From Aliirhizobium wenxiniae (GTDB lineage: Bacteria; Pseudomonadota; Alphaproteobacteria; Rhizobiales; Rhizobiaceae), in contig NZ_JAEUAN010000003.1 in NCBI RefSeq assembly GCF_019511445.1, forward strand, positions 1-64,000: a stretch of 64,000 bases of DNA, given 5' to 3'. Positions 30,055 to 38,149 of the stretch are shown here, one piece after another; positions within the stretch are counted from its first letter, which is position 1; every line of letters begins with the position of its first letter. Below the pieces are notes generated by a model. It had not been told where the DNA came from. It saw only the letters and a program-made list of their open reading frames with translations, and made no database searches. Made by a program: the position numbers and the translations under genes.

Positions 30055-31479
30055 GTGCCCTTGATTGCGGTTATCGAAACAGCGGAAAAATTGCTTCCGC
30101 CGGGCCTGCGCGCCCGGATCGTACCGCTGATCGCAAAAGCCGGCACCATTGTAAACGATCGCAGCGAAACCGGCCGGGCACAGCGCCAGGCCCTGATGGC
30201 TTTCGCAATCCGCATCTCCTCAGCAGCGATCGCCTTCATTTCCCAGATCATTCTTGCCCGCCTGATGGGCGAGTTCGAATATGGCATCTACGCTTTCGTC
30301 TGGGTGATCGTCATCCTGACCGGCAACCTCTCCTGCCTCGGTTTCCATACCTCGATCATCCGCTTTTATCACCAGCATGTCGCAGCCGGCGAAACGGCCC
30401 TGCTGCGTGGGCTGAATGTCGCCTCATGCCTGATCGCATGTCTGACGGCGACACTGGTCGCCGCGCTGGGCTTCGCCTTCCTGTTTCTGTTCGGCGACAG
30501 CATCGCCTCCTATTATCTCGTGCCGGTCGGCATCGCGCTGTTCATCATCCCGATGATCGCGCTCGGCGACATTCTCGACGGCATGGCGAGGGCGCGCGGC
30601 TGGACCGTCTCGGCACTCGCTCCGACATTCATCCTGCGACCGATCCTGATCCTCGTCTTCATGGCAGGCGCAGAATTGATTGACGCGCAGCATGACGCGA
30701 CGACGGCTATGGGTGCTGCACTGGCAGCAACCTACGTCACGACGCTTGCTCACCTGGCTCAACTGACCGTCCTGATCCGTCGCGAGCCAAGGGTAGGGGC
30801 AAGCGCGCGCCGCTACCAGCTCGGCGGCTGGATGCGATATTCCCTACCGCTCTTCCTCGTTGATGGCATCAGCTTCCTGCTGACCAATGCCGATGTGGTC
30901 GTGGTCGGTCTGTTTTTGCCGCCTGATCAGGTCGGCATCTATTTCGCCGCGGCAAAAACCATCGTGCTCGTGCAATTCGTCTATTTCTCGGTCAAGGCAG
31001 CGGCGGCACCGCGCTTCTCGGCCATCATCGCCGCCAATGACCACAATGCGCTGGCAAGCTTCGCGTCCCAGACGACGCGCTGGACGTTCTGGCCGTCGCT
31101 GGTGATCGGCCTCTGCGCGCTGGCGGCCGGCGAGCTTCTCCTGTCTCTGTTCGGTCCCAACTTCACCGATGGATACCCGCTGATGGCGATCCTGTTTGTC
31201 GGTATTCTGACCAAAGCCTCGGTCGGCCCCGCAGAGATCCTTTTGAGCATGGCGGGACATCAGAAACTCTGCGTCGGCGTTTACGCCGCAACCCTGATCG
31301 CCGCGGTGATACTGTATTCTGTGATGATACCGCTATTCGGCTTGACTGGGGCGGCGGTTGCGGCTGCTACTGCCATCATGATCGAATCCCTGCTGCTTCA
31401 TCTGACAGTCCGCCGCACCCTCGGCATCACGCTGTTTGCCTTCGCACGCAGACCCCAGGCCGGAACGGGAGCGAATTGA
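30055..31479 (+). CDS. Oligosaccharide flippase-like (MATE/Wzx) membrane protein
   Basis: 474 residues with about 12-14 predicted membrane segments beginning near residue 50. The overall plan (ISQIILARLMGEFEYGIYAF, later LLTNADVVVVGLFLPPDQVG) matches the polysaccharide-exporter branch of the MVF superfamily, flipping lipid-linked sugars across the inner membrane. The start GTG 30055 is accepted from length; no good Shine-Dalgarno is visible. The acyltransferase that follows starts 2 nt after its stop, so the two work as one unit. Confidence 0.8.
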   Translation: MPLIAVIETAEKLLPPGLRARIVPLIAKAGTIVNDRSETGRAQRQALMAFAIRISSAAIAFISQIILARLMGEFEYGIYAFVWVIVILTGNLSCLGFHTSIIRFYHQHVAAGETALLRGLNVASCLIACLTATLVAALGFAFLFLFGDSIASYYLVPVGIALFIIPMIALGDILDGMARARGWTVSALAPTFILRPILILVFMAGAELIDAQHDATTAMGAALAATYVTTLAHLAQLTVLIRREPRVGASARRYQLGGWMRYSLPLFLVDGISFLLTNADVVVVGLFLPPDQVGIYFAAAKTIVLVQFVYFSVKAAAAPRFSAIIAANDHNALASFASQTTRWTFWPSLVIGLCALAAGELLLSLFGPNFTDGYPLMAILFVGILTKASVGPAEILLSMAGHQKLCVGVYAATLIAAVILYSVMIPLFGLTGAAVAAATAIMIESLLLHLTVRRTLGITLFAFARRPQAGTGAN

Positions 31480-31481
31480 CC

Positions 31482-32753
31482 ATGCAGATCCCCCCATCCG
31501 GCAGCGGTTTCGAGGATGCAAAGGAAATTCTTCCGCAAGGGCATGACAAGCGTTCATTGCCGGAAGCGGATCTCAACCTGCCGATCGGCCGGGCCGGACG
31601 CGAGTTTTCGCTTTATCCGGCAACCCTCGGCTATGATCTGCAGGAGGAGCTTGAATTCCTGTCGCACCGGGCGATGGAGCCGAACATCTTCTTTTCGGCC
31701 CGCTTGCTTGCCCCGGCCATGCCGCGCGTGGAAGACAAGCAGGTGCGCTTCGCCCTCATCCGTGACGACAACGGCATGCGCTCGCGCCTGCGGCTGCTGA
31801 TGCCGTTTACGGTCGAACGGCCGGGCTTCTCGGTCGGCGCATCGATCATCCGCACCTGGGCCAATCCGTTCGGCCCGCTTGGAACGCCGCTCGCCGATGC
31901 CGAGGACGCGGCAGAGACGATCGACAATCTGTTCGAAGTTCTGGCGCGGCCGGAAACCAAGCTGCCATCCGTGCTGGTTCTGCCGGACGTTCGCCTGAAC
32001 GGCCGCTTTGCTCAGCTCGCCAAGGCCGTCGCCATTGCCCGCGATCTTTCCGTCGCCACGACCGACACGTTCCGCCGCCCGATGCTGGAAAGCTATCTCG
32101 ATGGCGACGCTTACCTGAAACAGGCCGTCTCCGCCCATCATGTCCGCGAGATGCGCCGCCAGTGGCGCAAGCTCGAAAAGCTCGGAACGCTGACCTACAA
32201 TGTCGCCCGTCAGCCTGAAGAGGTTCGGCTTCGGATGGAGGAATTCCTTGCGCTCGAGGCCAAGGGCTGGAAGGGCAGGAAACGTTCCGCGCTGATAAAC
32301 GACCGTTATCGCGCCGCCTTCGCCCGTGAGGCGATCACCAATCTGGCCGAAATCGACGCGGTGCGTATTCACACGATCGATCTCGACGGCCGCGCCATCG
32401 CCTCGCTCGTCGTTTTCCTGATGGCCGGTGAGGCCTATACGTGGAAGACCGCCTATGATGAAGGTTTCGGCGACTATTCGCCCGGCAAGCTTCTGATCAT
32501 GAAACTGACCGACTGGCATCTGGACGACGCCAACATCCTGCGGACCGACAGCTGCGCCGTGCCCGATCACCCGATCATGAGCCGGTTCTGGGAAGAGCGT
32601 GAGGAAATGGGAAGTCTCGTCATCGGCTTGACGCGCAACAGCGACCGTGACGTTCGCCAGGTCGCAGCCCAGCTTCACCTCTATCGCAACACCCGCAACA
32701 TAGCCCGTATCCTGCGGGAAAAGATCATGCATCTGGCGGGTCGCGACACCTGA
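31482..32753 (+). CDS. BioF2/CelD-like GNAT acyltransferase
   Basis: 423 residues. The C-terminal half is a GNAT-type BioF2/CelD domain: VREMRRQWRKLEKLGTLTYN, then IHTIDLDGRAIASLVVFLMA and TAYDEGFGDYSPGKLLIMKL, the classic acyl-CoA or aminoacyl-tRNA pocket pattern. Members modify exopolysaccharides (cellulose-associated CelD) or other surface polymers. A TTG codon at 31476 is in frame; ATG 31482 is preferred. With the flippase it makes a probable surface polysaccharide export/modification pair. Confidence 0.75.
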   Translation: MQIPPSGSGFEDAKEILPQGHDKRSLPEADLNLPIGRAGREFSLYPATLGYDLQEELEFLSHRAMEPNIFFSARLLAPAMPRVEDKQVRFALIRDDNGMRSRLRLLMPFTVERPGFSVGASIIRTWANPFGPLGTPLADAEDAAETIDNLFEVLARPETKLPSVLVLPDVRLNGRFAQLAKAVAIARDLSVATTDTFRRPMLESYLDGDAYLKQAVSAHHVREMRRQWRKLEKLGTLTYNVARQPEEVRLRMEEFLALEAKGWKGRKRSALINDRYRAAFAREAITNLAEIDAVRIHTIDLDGRAIASLVVFLMAGEAYTWKTAYDEGFGDYSPGKLLIMKLTDWHLDDANILRTDSCAVPDHPIMSRFWEEREEMGSLVIGLTRNSDRDVRQVAAQLHLYRNTRNIARILREKIMHLAGRDT

Positions 32754-32782
32754 TCAATGCAGCCCTCGATCAGGAACATTGA

Positions 32783-32804
32783 GGGCCTGCATTCGCGCAG
32801 GCCC
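32783..32804. other. Intergenic hairpin between convergent genes
   Basis: GGGCCTGC pairs perfectly with GCAGGCCC across a 6-nt loop, between the acyltransferase and the Gly-rich gene. No T-run follows on either strand, so it may act as a weak or Rho-assisted terminator. Confidence 0.45.
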
Positions 32805-32830
32805 GGTGCGGTGATCTGAGAGCCTTCCGA

Positions 32831-33616
32831 TCAGCGCGATGCAGTCATCCGCAGCATCCGGCAGAGCTGGACGAGCGCCGCATCGTAGCTGCCGGCAGAG
32901 ATATCCACACAGCGCTTCAAAAGCTTCTGCCGCTCGCTGGGAGACATGGCATTGAAGGCGGCTCGCTGAGGCCCGGTCAATCCGCCGCCGGTGCCGCCGC
33001 CACCTGTTCCCGGCCCGGTACCGGGTCCAGTCCCTGGACCTGTGCCCGGTCCGGTTCCCGGAGTGCCGACACCGACGCCGACATCCACACCGATGCCGGA
33101 CGTGCCCCCGATACCGAGCCCGACCGTTGCTCCGAGACCTCCCGTGCCGCCAACCGACGCAGTCGTTCTGGCGTTGATGCCGTTCGATGTGCTGGCGCCG
33201 ACCCGTGCATTGACCCCATTGCTTCCGCCGACAGAGGCAGCAACCCCGGCATTGAGCCCGCGCGAGCCGTTGACATTGGCACCGGCATTGACGCCGTTCC
33301 TCCCTCCGACCGAAGCGTTGGCGCTGGCGACGCTCGAATTACGCCCGACGCCGACACCGGCATTCGCGCCATTGCGACCGCCGACAGATGCACTGACCCC
33401 GGCGCCACCGGAACGGCCACCGACACCCACGCCGGCATTTACCCCATTTCGCCCTCCCACGGACGCGCCGATACCGAGACCACCATCGCGGCTTCTGCCG
33501 ACACTGGCGCTGACGCCGCGATCACCTCCGATGGATAAGCCTTGCGCATAGACCGGCGTCAGCCCTGACGTGGCGATGCATGTCGACATCAACGCCGAAA
33601 CAAACAGTTTTTTCAT
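32831..33616 (-). CDS. Secreted Gly/Asn/Val-repeat protein
   Basis: 261 residues. A signal peptide (about 1-24, ending PVYA) is followed by five repeats of 25-26 residues each starting SVGG (R/S/T)-x-G-x-N-A, each splitting into two 12-13-residue halves. A PGTG stretch repeated five times follows, then a helical C-terminus (AFNAMSPSERQKLLKRC) with two Cys. The repeats suggest a beta-solenoid or fibre-like surface protein, an inference from periodicity. AAGGAGGAG upstream is a very strong ribosome site, hinting at high expression. Convergent with the acyltransferase. Confidence 0.8.
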   Translation of the reverse strand: MKKLFVSALMSTCIATSGLTPVYAQGLSIGGDRGVSASVGRSRDGGLGIGASVGGRNGVNAGVGVGGRSGGAGVSASVGGRNGANAGVGVGRNSSVASANASVGGRNGVNAGANVNGSRGLNAGVAASVGGSNGVNARVGASTSNGINARTTASVGGTGGLGATVGLGIGGTSGIGVDVGVGVGTPGTGPGTGPGTGPGTGPGTGGGGTGGGLTGPQRAAFNAMSPSERQKLLKRCVDISAGSYDAALVQLCRMLRMTASR

Positions 33617-33846
33617 GACATTCTCCTCCTTGAGGGCCTGCCTGCAGACCCACGGATTCGAATGCTGGCCATGTCAATTAGTTTCAGCAATTACTAATAT
33701 GATGCGCGCGAATATTAACGATTTATGATGGCCGCACCGCGCACGACGAACGCCACCCGGATACGGATCGTTGCGGATCACATTTGAAGAAGTTGCGCCT
33801 TGCATCTTCGTGGCTGCGCATGGTAAGCGCGTTGCAAATCTACCGT

Positions 33847-33931
33847 GCCCCGTTGGCGGAATTGGTAGACGCGCCTGACTCAAAATCAGGTTCCGAGAGG
33901 AGTGCTGGTTCGATTCCGGCACGGGGCACCA
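33847..33931 (+). tRNA. tRNA-Leu (anticodon CAA)
   Basis: Complete class II tRNA: 7-bp acceptor stem GCCCCGT with ACGGGGC, D-loop GGTAGAC, anticodon stem CCTGA/TCAGG with loop CTCAAAA giving CAA (reads UUG), a variable arm TTCCGAGAGGAGT-like, T-arm CTGGTTCGATTCCGG, and an encoded 3' CCA at 33929-33931. Confidence 0.96.
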
Positions 33932-34115
33932 TATTTTCCGGAAAACAGAAAAGATCTCGACGTCTCCCCAATGGCCTGTTGGCTCCGGGGTCTAACGTTT
34001 CCGTTATAAGTGCCGGTCTTGCCGCTATATTCACAAACCATCGCAAATCAGCCGTTGCGACGTCCGTTATTTTTCCTAAATGACTGAACACTGATGAAAC
34101 GCGGAGAAGAATTGC

Positions 34116-34397
34116 ATGAGTGCCGAATACGGCCCCTACGTCCAGATGTGCACACTTGCACAGCAGATGGCTGTCCAGTACCAGAAGGACACCAACCTTG
34201 CTCTGGCGCCTTTCCTGAAACATTTCATGGATGAGGTCGAAGTGAACGTAGCCGCCGACACGTTTGACCATCTGGGCTTCATGGAAAAGATCCGTGATCC
34301 GGTGGAACTGGGAGCGGAAAAGGCTTCCGATGCTCGACGTAAGCAATTCCTCGAGGCTCTGGCTTCAGCTCTCAACGAGCGTATCCATCGACTGTGA
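34116..34397 (+). CDS. Conserved hypothetical protein (93 aa)
   Basis: Soluble, helical, no signal peptide. It reads as an ordinary protein: QMCTLAQQMAVQYQKDTNLA then FLKHFMDEVEVNVAADTFDH and a basic C-terminus. GGAG lies 9 nt before ATG 34116. Family not recognised. It follows the tRNA-Leu gene by 184 bp and precedes the Cys-cluster protein by 69 bp. Confidence 0.6.
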   Translation: MSAEYGPYVQMCTLAQQMAVQYQKDTNLALAPFLKHFMDEVEVNVAADTFDHLGFMEKIRDPVELGAEKASDARRKQFLEALASALNERIHRL

Positions 34398-34466
34398 ACC
34401 TCTGCGAATGATCTCGACCACCTTTTGGCCACTTCCGCTGAACGATATCGGGCATTTTGACATCGC

Positions 34467-34877
34467 ATGAGCTCCGCCTTGTCACCCATCGAGAGCCGCT
34501 CCTGCAAGGCCTGCACGCTCTGTTGCCGGCTGCCCGATATCGATGATCTGGACAAGCCGGCAGACGAATGGTGCAGGTATTGTACTGCCGGAGAGGGCTG
34601 CTCCATTTATGCGGAACGCCCGAAACTCTGTCGTGATTTCCTCTGCCGCTGGATGACCGACGACGGATTGGGTGATGAGTGGGATCCTTTGACCTCCCAT
34701 ATGATGGTCTACGGCCAGGGGCAGCAGACCACCGTTCTCGCCGATCCCGACCGCCCCGATCTCTGGCGCCAGGAACCCTACATGTCTCAACTCGAAGACT
34801 GGGCCGCGAATGCTGCGCCAAGAGGGGGATATGTGATCGTCTTCTGGCGCGACGAAGTGGTGAAGATTGGAGCATGA
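34467..34877 (+). CDS. YkgJ-like cysteine-cluster protein
   Basis: 136 residues with a dense Cys cluster: CKACTLCC near residue 13, then WCRYC, GCSIY and CRDFLCRW, the CxxCxxCC...C..C....GC.IY..RP..CR.F.C pattern of YkgJ-type proteins thought to bind zinc or an iron-sulfur cluster. Function unknown. Last of a short rightward run before the repeat at 34942. Confidence 0.8.
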   Translation: MSSALSPIESRSCKACTLCCRLPDIDDLDKPADEWCRYCTAGEGCSIYAERPKLCRDFLCRWMTDDGLGDEWDPLTSHMMVYGQGQQTTVLADPDRPDLWRQEPYMSQLEDWAANAAPRGGYVIVFWRDEVVKIGA

Positions 34878-35226
34878 CTGCCGCTGAAGCACATCACGAT
34901 CTATAAGGTTTTCTTGCCGTGCTTCAGCTCCCTGTTTTTGCGCATGTCTTCATCCCGAAACCGGTGACCACTTTCGAGAGACATGCGGTGTGCGACTGAC
35001 AAGATGACGCGCGGCTTAAGCGTGGCTTTGCGACACGATCTCTTCTCGCTAGCATTGTGGGACACGAGCAAGCCGATCACGAGAATTTGCCGGAGACAGG
35101 AGCATGTGCCGGCCGATCTGCCAGTTTACAGATCGGCGGATTGTGCTCTACAGCTTCGGCGCAATTTGGCCCCATCGGCACATTATCGAACGACGCCGTT
35201 CGATCGCGACTATGAAGGAGAAGCGC
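34878..35226. other. Intergenic region with one palindromic repeat
   Basis: Apart from the palindrome at 34942-34986 no gene or clear promoter is seen. The reading frame of the following gene extends back into the region, but the upstream part lacks a ribosome site. Confidence 0.5.
34942..34986. repeat. Palindromic intergenic element (GCATGTCT arms)
   Basis: GCATGTCT (34942-34949) pairs with AGACATGC (34979-34986), and CGAAA pairs with TTTCG inside. The loop core AAACCGGTGACCACTTTC closely resembles the core of the element at 57741-57784, which has different arms. Confidence 0.75.
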
Positions 35227-35742
35227 ATGGCGCTGGCAGGTTCCACCACGAGGTTCAACACGGGTGTTGTTTACGCCGGCTTCCTGACATTTGCCATGGC
35301 GGCAACGGTCGTTACCGCGCTCGGTTTCGAGCATATTGGCGGCTACATTCCCTGTGCGCTGTGCCTGCTGGAGCGTGATCCCTATTATTATGGCGTCCCG
35401 ATCGGCATTCTTGCGGTCGGCGCAGCCGCCTTCGGCCTTCCCTCCTGGATCAATCGGTCCCTGCTGGTCGTCATCGGTGTCATGATGCTGGTCGGCGCGG
35501 GCATAGGCGCGTACCATTCGGGTGTCGAATGGGGTTTCTGGCCCGGCCCTTCGGCCTGCGGCGGCAGTACGGCGATCACCACCGATGCCGGCAACCTGCT
35601 GAACGACCTGAACACCATCCACGGTCCGTCCTGCGCCGAAGCGGCTCTGCGCGTGCTCGGCCTCTCGTTTGCCGGCTGGAACGTCGTTGCCAGCGTCTTC
35701 CTCGCAGCCGTCGCCTTCATCGGTGCGAAAAAGGCCGCTTGA
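35227..35742 (+). CDS. dsbB: Disulfide bond formation protein B (DsbB-like)
   Basis: 171 residues with four membrane segments. The redox pairs are recognisable: C43-x-x-C46 (IPCALCLLER) in the first loop and the second-loop pair C111 and C136. DsbB reoxidises DsbA and passes electrons to quinone. The start ATG 35227 has AAGGAG at 7 nt; earlier in-frame starts to 35104 lack support. A terminator overlaps its stop. Confidence 0.88.
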   Translation: MALAGSTTRFNTGVVYAGFLTFAMAATVVTALGFEHIGGYIPCALCLLERDPYYYGVPIGILAVGAAAFGLPSWINRSLLVVIGVMMLVGAGIGAYHSGVEWGFWPGPSACGGSTAITTDAGNLLNDLNTIHGPSCAEAALRVLGLSFAGWNVVASVFLAAVAFIGAKKAA

Positions 35743-35753
35743 GCGGCCTTTTG
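35729..35753. terminator. Bidirectional Rho-independent terminator
   Basis: AAAAGGCCGC pairs with GCGGCCTTTT across the dsbB stop codon, with A/T-runs on both sides so it can end both dsbB (rightward) and the convergent HNH gene. Confidence 0.8.
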
Positions 35754-35775
35754 TAAACCAGATGGCGTGGCCCGA

Positions 35776-36333
35776 TCAGGGCTGCAGCTCGGTATCCCAA
35801 TAGAGATAGTCCATCCAGCTTTCGTGCAGATAGTTCGGCGGGAACAGCCGGCCATTGTTGTGCAGGTCCTGTACGCTCGGCGCATAGGGCCTCTGGTGCG
35901 GGATCATCCCGGCCTGTTTCGGCAGCTTGCTGCCTTTCCGCAGATTGCACGGCGAACAGGCCGCCACGACATTTTCCCACGTTGTTTCGCCGCCATGGGC
36001 GCGCGGAATGACATGGTCGAAGGTCAGCTCATCATGCGCGCCGCAATACTGGCATTCGAATTTGTCGCGCAGGAAGACGTTGAACCGGGTAAAGGCCGGA
36101 TTTCGGGTCGGTTGCACATAGGTCTTGAGGCTGACGACGCTCGGCACCCTCATGGTGAAGCTCGGCGAGCAGACCGAATGGTCGTATTCGGCAATGATAT
36201 TCACACGGTCAAGGAAGACCGCCTTGATCGCGTCCTGCCAGGACCACAACGACAAGGGATAGTAACTCAGCGGCCGGTAGTCAGCGTTCAAGACGAGCGC
36301 CGGCAAGGCCTGCGGGGAGACTGCAATCGTCAA
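35776..36333 (-). CDS. HNH endonuclease domain protein
   Basis: 185 residues. The HNH motif with structural zinc is complete: C94/C97 (CQYC), D106-H107 (FDHVIPRAHGG), and C126/C129 (ACSPCN). Chromosomal rhizobial homologues of this length are common, with unknown biological role. It starts with TTG 36333, supported by AGGAG 6-7 nt upstream. Confidence 0.9.
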   Translation of the reverse strand: MTIAVSPQALPALVLNADYRPLSYYPLSLWSWQDAIKAVFLDRVNIIAEYDHSVCSPSFTMRVPSVVSLKTYVQPTRNPAFTRFNVFLRDKFECQYCGAHDELTFDHVIPRAHGGETTWENVVAACSPCNLRKGSKLPKQAGMIPHQRPYAPSVQDLHNNGRLFPPNYLHESWMDYLYWDTELQP

Positions 36334-36403
36334 GTGACGCTCCTACCCGATTCGGCATCTATCTCCTCTATATTAGGTCCGTTGTTACAGGATTGTGAAG
36401 CCC

Positions 36404-36437
36404 TATAAATGCAACGGCATGCTTCCCCGCATTTATA
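36404..36437. other. Hairpin overlapping the glycosylase stop codon
   Basis: TATAAATGC (36404-36412) pairs perfectly with GCATTTATA (36429-36437), loop 16 nt. It covers the stop of the leftward glycosylase gene and lies about 70 bp upstream of the HNH start. Could attenuate readthrough; no T-run follows. Confidence 0.4.
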
Positions 36438-37089
36438 CGATGGGCAAAGCCTCGCGGCGCATGGTCGCAGCGTAATAGGCCCAGAACAGCCGGGCCGCGA
36501 TTGACCGATAAGGCGCCCATGAGCGGGCTATTTCTGCAAGTTGCTTCGCGCCCGGCCGTGGCTCCACTCTGAAGGCTCGTCCGACGGAGGCCTGCAACGC
36601 CACATCACCGCCCGGAAAGATATCGGCATGGCCGGCGCAGAACATCAGATAGACTTCGGCAGTCCACGGACCGATGCCGGGGAGGAGAACAAGCTGTCTA
36701 AGCGCGGCCTCACCATCGATGGAGCAGATCCCGTCCAGATCGATCGCACCGGTGAGCACCGCTTCGGAAAGCTTTTGCAAGGTAGAGGCCTTTGCGCGCG
36801 AGAGGCCGAATGTGGCGATGATTTCGGGATCGAGAGCGGCATAGGCCTGCGCCGTCACCGGCCCCACCGCCTCGATCCGCCGCCAGATCGCATCCGCACT
36901 TGCCCGCGACACCATTTGCGACACGACGATCGAGGCGAGACCGGCAAAGCCGGGCGTGGCAAGCCTGAGCGGCAGCGGCCCGGCGATTTCGGCAATCGGG
37001 CCGAGGCGGGGATCGAGTTGCAGAAGGTGGCTGAGCCCGGTTTCGATATCGGCGTCGTTGCGAATGATGCTGGTCTGGTTTTCGCGCAT
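36433..37089 (-). CDS. DNA-3-methyladenine glycosylase II (AlkA-like HhH-GPD)
   Basis: 218 residues of the HhH-GPD superfamily: helix-hairpin-helix LPGIGPWTAEVYLMF and catalytic Asp in PGGDVALQASVG. It removes alkylated bases in base excision repair. The frame is open to 37155 but through a repeat arm; ATG 37089 (MRENQTSIIRNDADIE) is the natural start. It lacks the N-terminal domain of full-length E. coli AlkA, as many short homologues do. Confidence 0.9.
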   Translation of the reverse strand: MRENQTSIIRNDADIETGLSHLLQLDPRLGPIAEIAGPLPLRLATPGFAGLASIVVSQMVSRASADAIWRRIEAVGPVTAQAYAALDPEIIATFGLSRAKASTLQKLSEAVLTGAIDLDGICSIDGEAALRQLVLLPGIGPWTAEVYLMFCAGHADIFPGGDVALQASVGRAFRVEPRPGAKQLAEIARSWAPYRSIAARLFWAYYAATMRREALPIV

Positions 37090-37110
37090 GGGGTTTTCAT
37101 GCTTGGGTTT

Positions 37111-37252
37111 GGATCCTCGGGTCAAGCCCGAGGATGACGAAGGAAAGGTTTGCATGATAGGTGCCAGCAGACACCTTTCAGCAAGCTCTCAGGGTGCTAT
37201 GTGGTAAAACGTCTCCACAGGCTCGTCATCCTCGGGCTTGACCCGAGGATCC
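37111..37252. repeat. Inverted pair of 28-bp repeat arms flanking 86 bp
   Basis: Arms 37111-37138 and 37225-37252 are exact reverse complements, 28 bp each, and differ by one base from the arms at 11413-11489. Each arm is itself nearly palindromic. The pair lies between the divergent glycosylase and gluQRS genes, so each arm falls in a 5' leader. Confidence 0.85.
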
Positions 37253-37267
37253 AGACACAAGCAAACG

Positions 37268-38149
37268 ATGCCAGCCTCCCAGTCCACCCCTCCCGTCTAC
37301 CGTTTCGCCCCCAGCCCGAATGGTTCTCTCCATCTCGGCCACGCCCTTTCGGCATTCCTCAACCACGACATGGCGAAGGCGAGTGGCGGACGGTTTCTGC
37401 TGCGTATCGAAGACATCGACCTGACGCGCTGTACGCCCGAATTCGAGGAGATGATCTATCGCGATCTCGTCTGGCTCGGCCTTGACTGGGAAACACCGGT
37501 GCGGCGCCAATCGGAGCATTTCGATGCCTATCGCGACGCACTCGACAGGTTGCGGGATATGGGACTTGTCTATCCCGCCTTTCTTACCCGCGGCGAGGTA
37601 AAGGCGCGCGTTACGGCCTATGAGGCCGGTGAAGAAAACTGGCCCCGTGACCCCGATGGCTCGCCGCTTTATCCGGATGACGACAAGCTGCGCGACGAAG
37701 CGGAACGCGCGGAGCTTATCGCCAGGGGCGTCAAGCACGCGTGGCGACTGGATGTGATGAAGGCAATGGCACGGGTCGGCAAGCCGCTGACCTGGCGGGA
37801 AACCGGCAGCGGCAACACTGAAACGATTGCGGCCGATCCGGCGATCTGGGGCGATGTCGTGCTGTCGCGCTCCGACGCCCCGTCGAGCTATCACCTCTCG
37901 GTCGTGATCGACGATGCGCTGCAGGGAATTACCCATGTGGTGCGGGGCAAGGACCTCTATGCCGCTACCGCCATCCACCGGTTGCTGCAGGAACTGCTCG
38001 GCCTGCCCGAACCGGTCTATCATCACCATCGGCTGATTATCGGCAGCGACGGCCGAAAGCTGTCAAAAAGCGAGGGATCAACCGGAATTGCGGCTCTTCG
38101 GGAGGACGGGCTGCTGCCCGCCGACATTCGCCGCTTGGTCGGGCTCTGA
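37268..38149 (+). CDS. gluQ: tRNA glutamyl-Q(34) synthetase (GluQRS)
   Basis: 293 residues. A class I glutamyl-tRNA synthetase core without the anticodon-binding domain: YRFAPSPNGSLHLGHALSA (HIGH-like) and the KMSKS-like GRKLSKSEGSTG. It attaches glutamate to queuosine at the wobble position of tRNA-Asp. The zinc-binding Cys set of some members is not obvious. ATG 37268 is chosen; the upstream open frame runs through the repeat arm. The 3' end overlaps the convergent YihY gene by 72 nt. Confidence 0.92.
   Translation: MPASQSTPPVYRFAPSPNGSLHLGHALSAFLNHDMAKASGGRFLLRIEDIDLTRCTPEFEEMIYRDLVWLGLDWETPVRRQSEHFDAYRDALDRLRDMGLVYPAFLTRGEVKARVTAYEAGEENWPRDPDGSPLYPDDDKLRDEAERAELIARGVKHAWRLDVMKAMARVGKPLTWRETGSGNTETIAADPAIWGDVVLSRSDAPSSYHLSVVIDDALQGITHVVRGKDLYAATAIHRLLQELLGLPEPVYHHHRLIIGSDGRKLSKSEGSTGIAALREDGLLPADIRRLVGL

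Noticed and set aside
32779-33641. 12-bp direct repeat TTGAGGGCCTGC on both sides of the Gly-rich gene
   Set aside because: Short, one side lies in a hairpin and the other in the leader; may be chance, and no mobile-element feature accompanies it.
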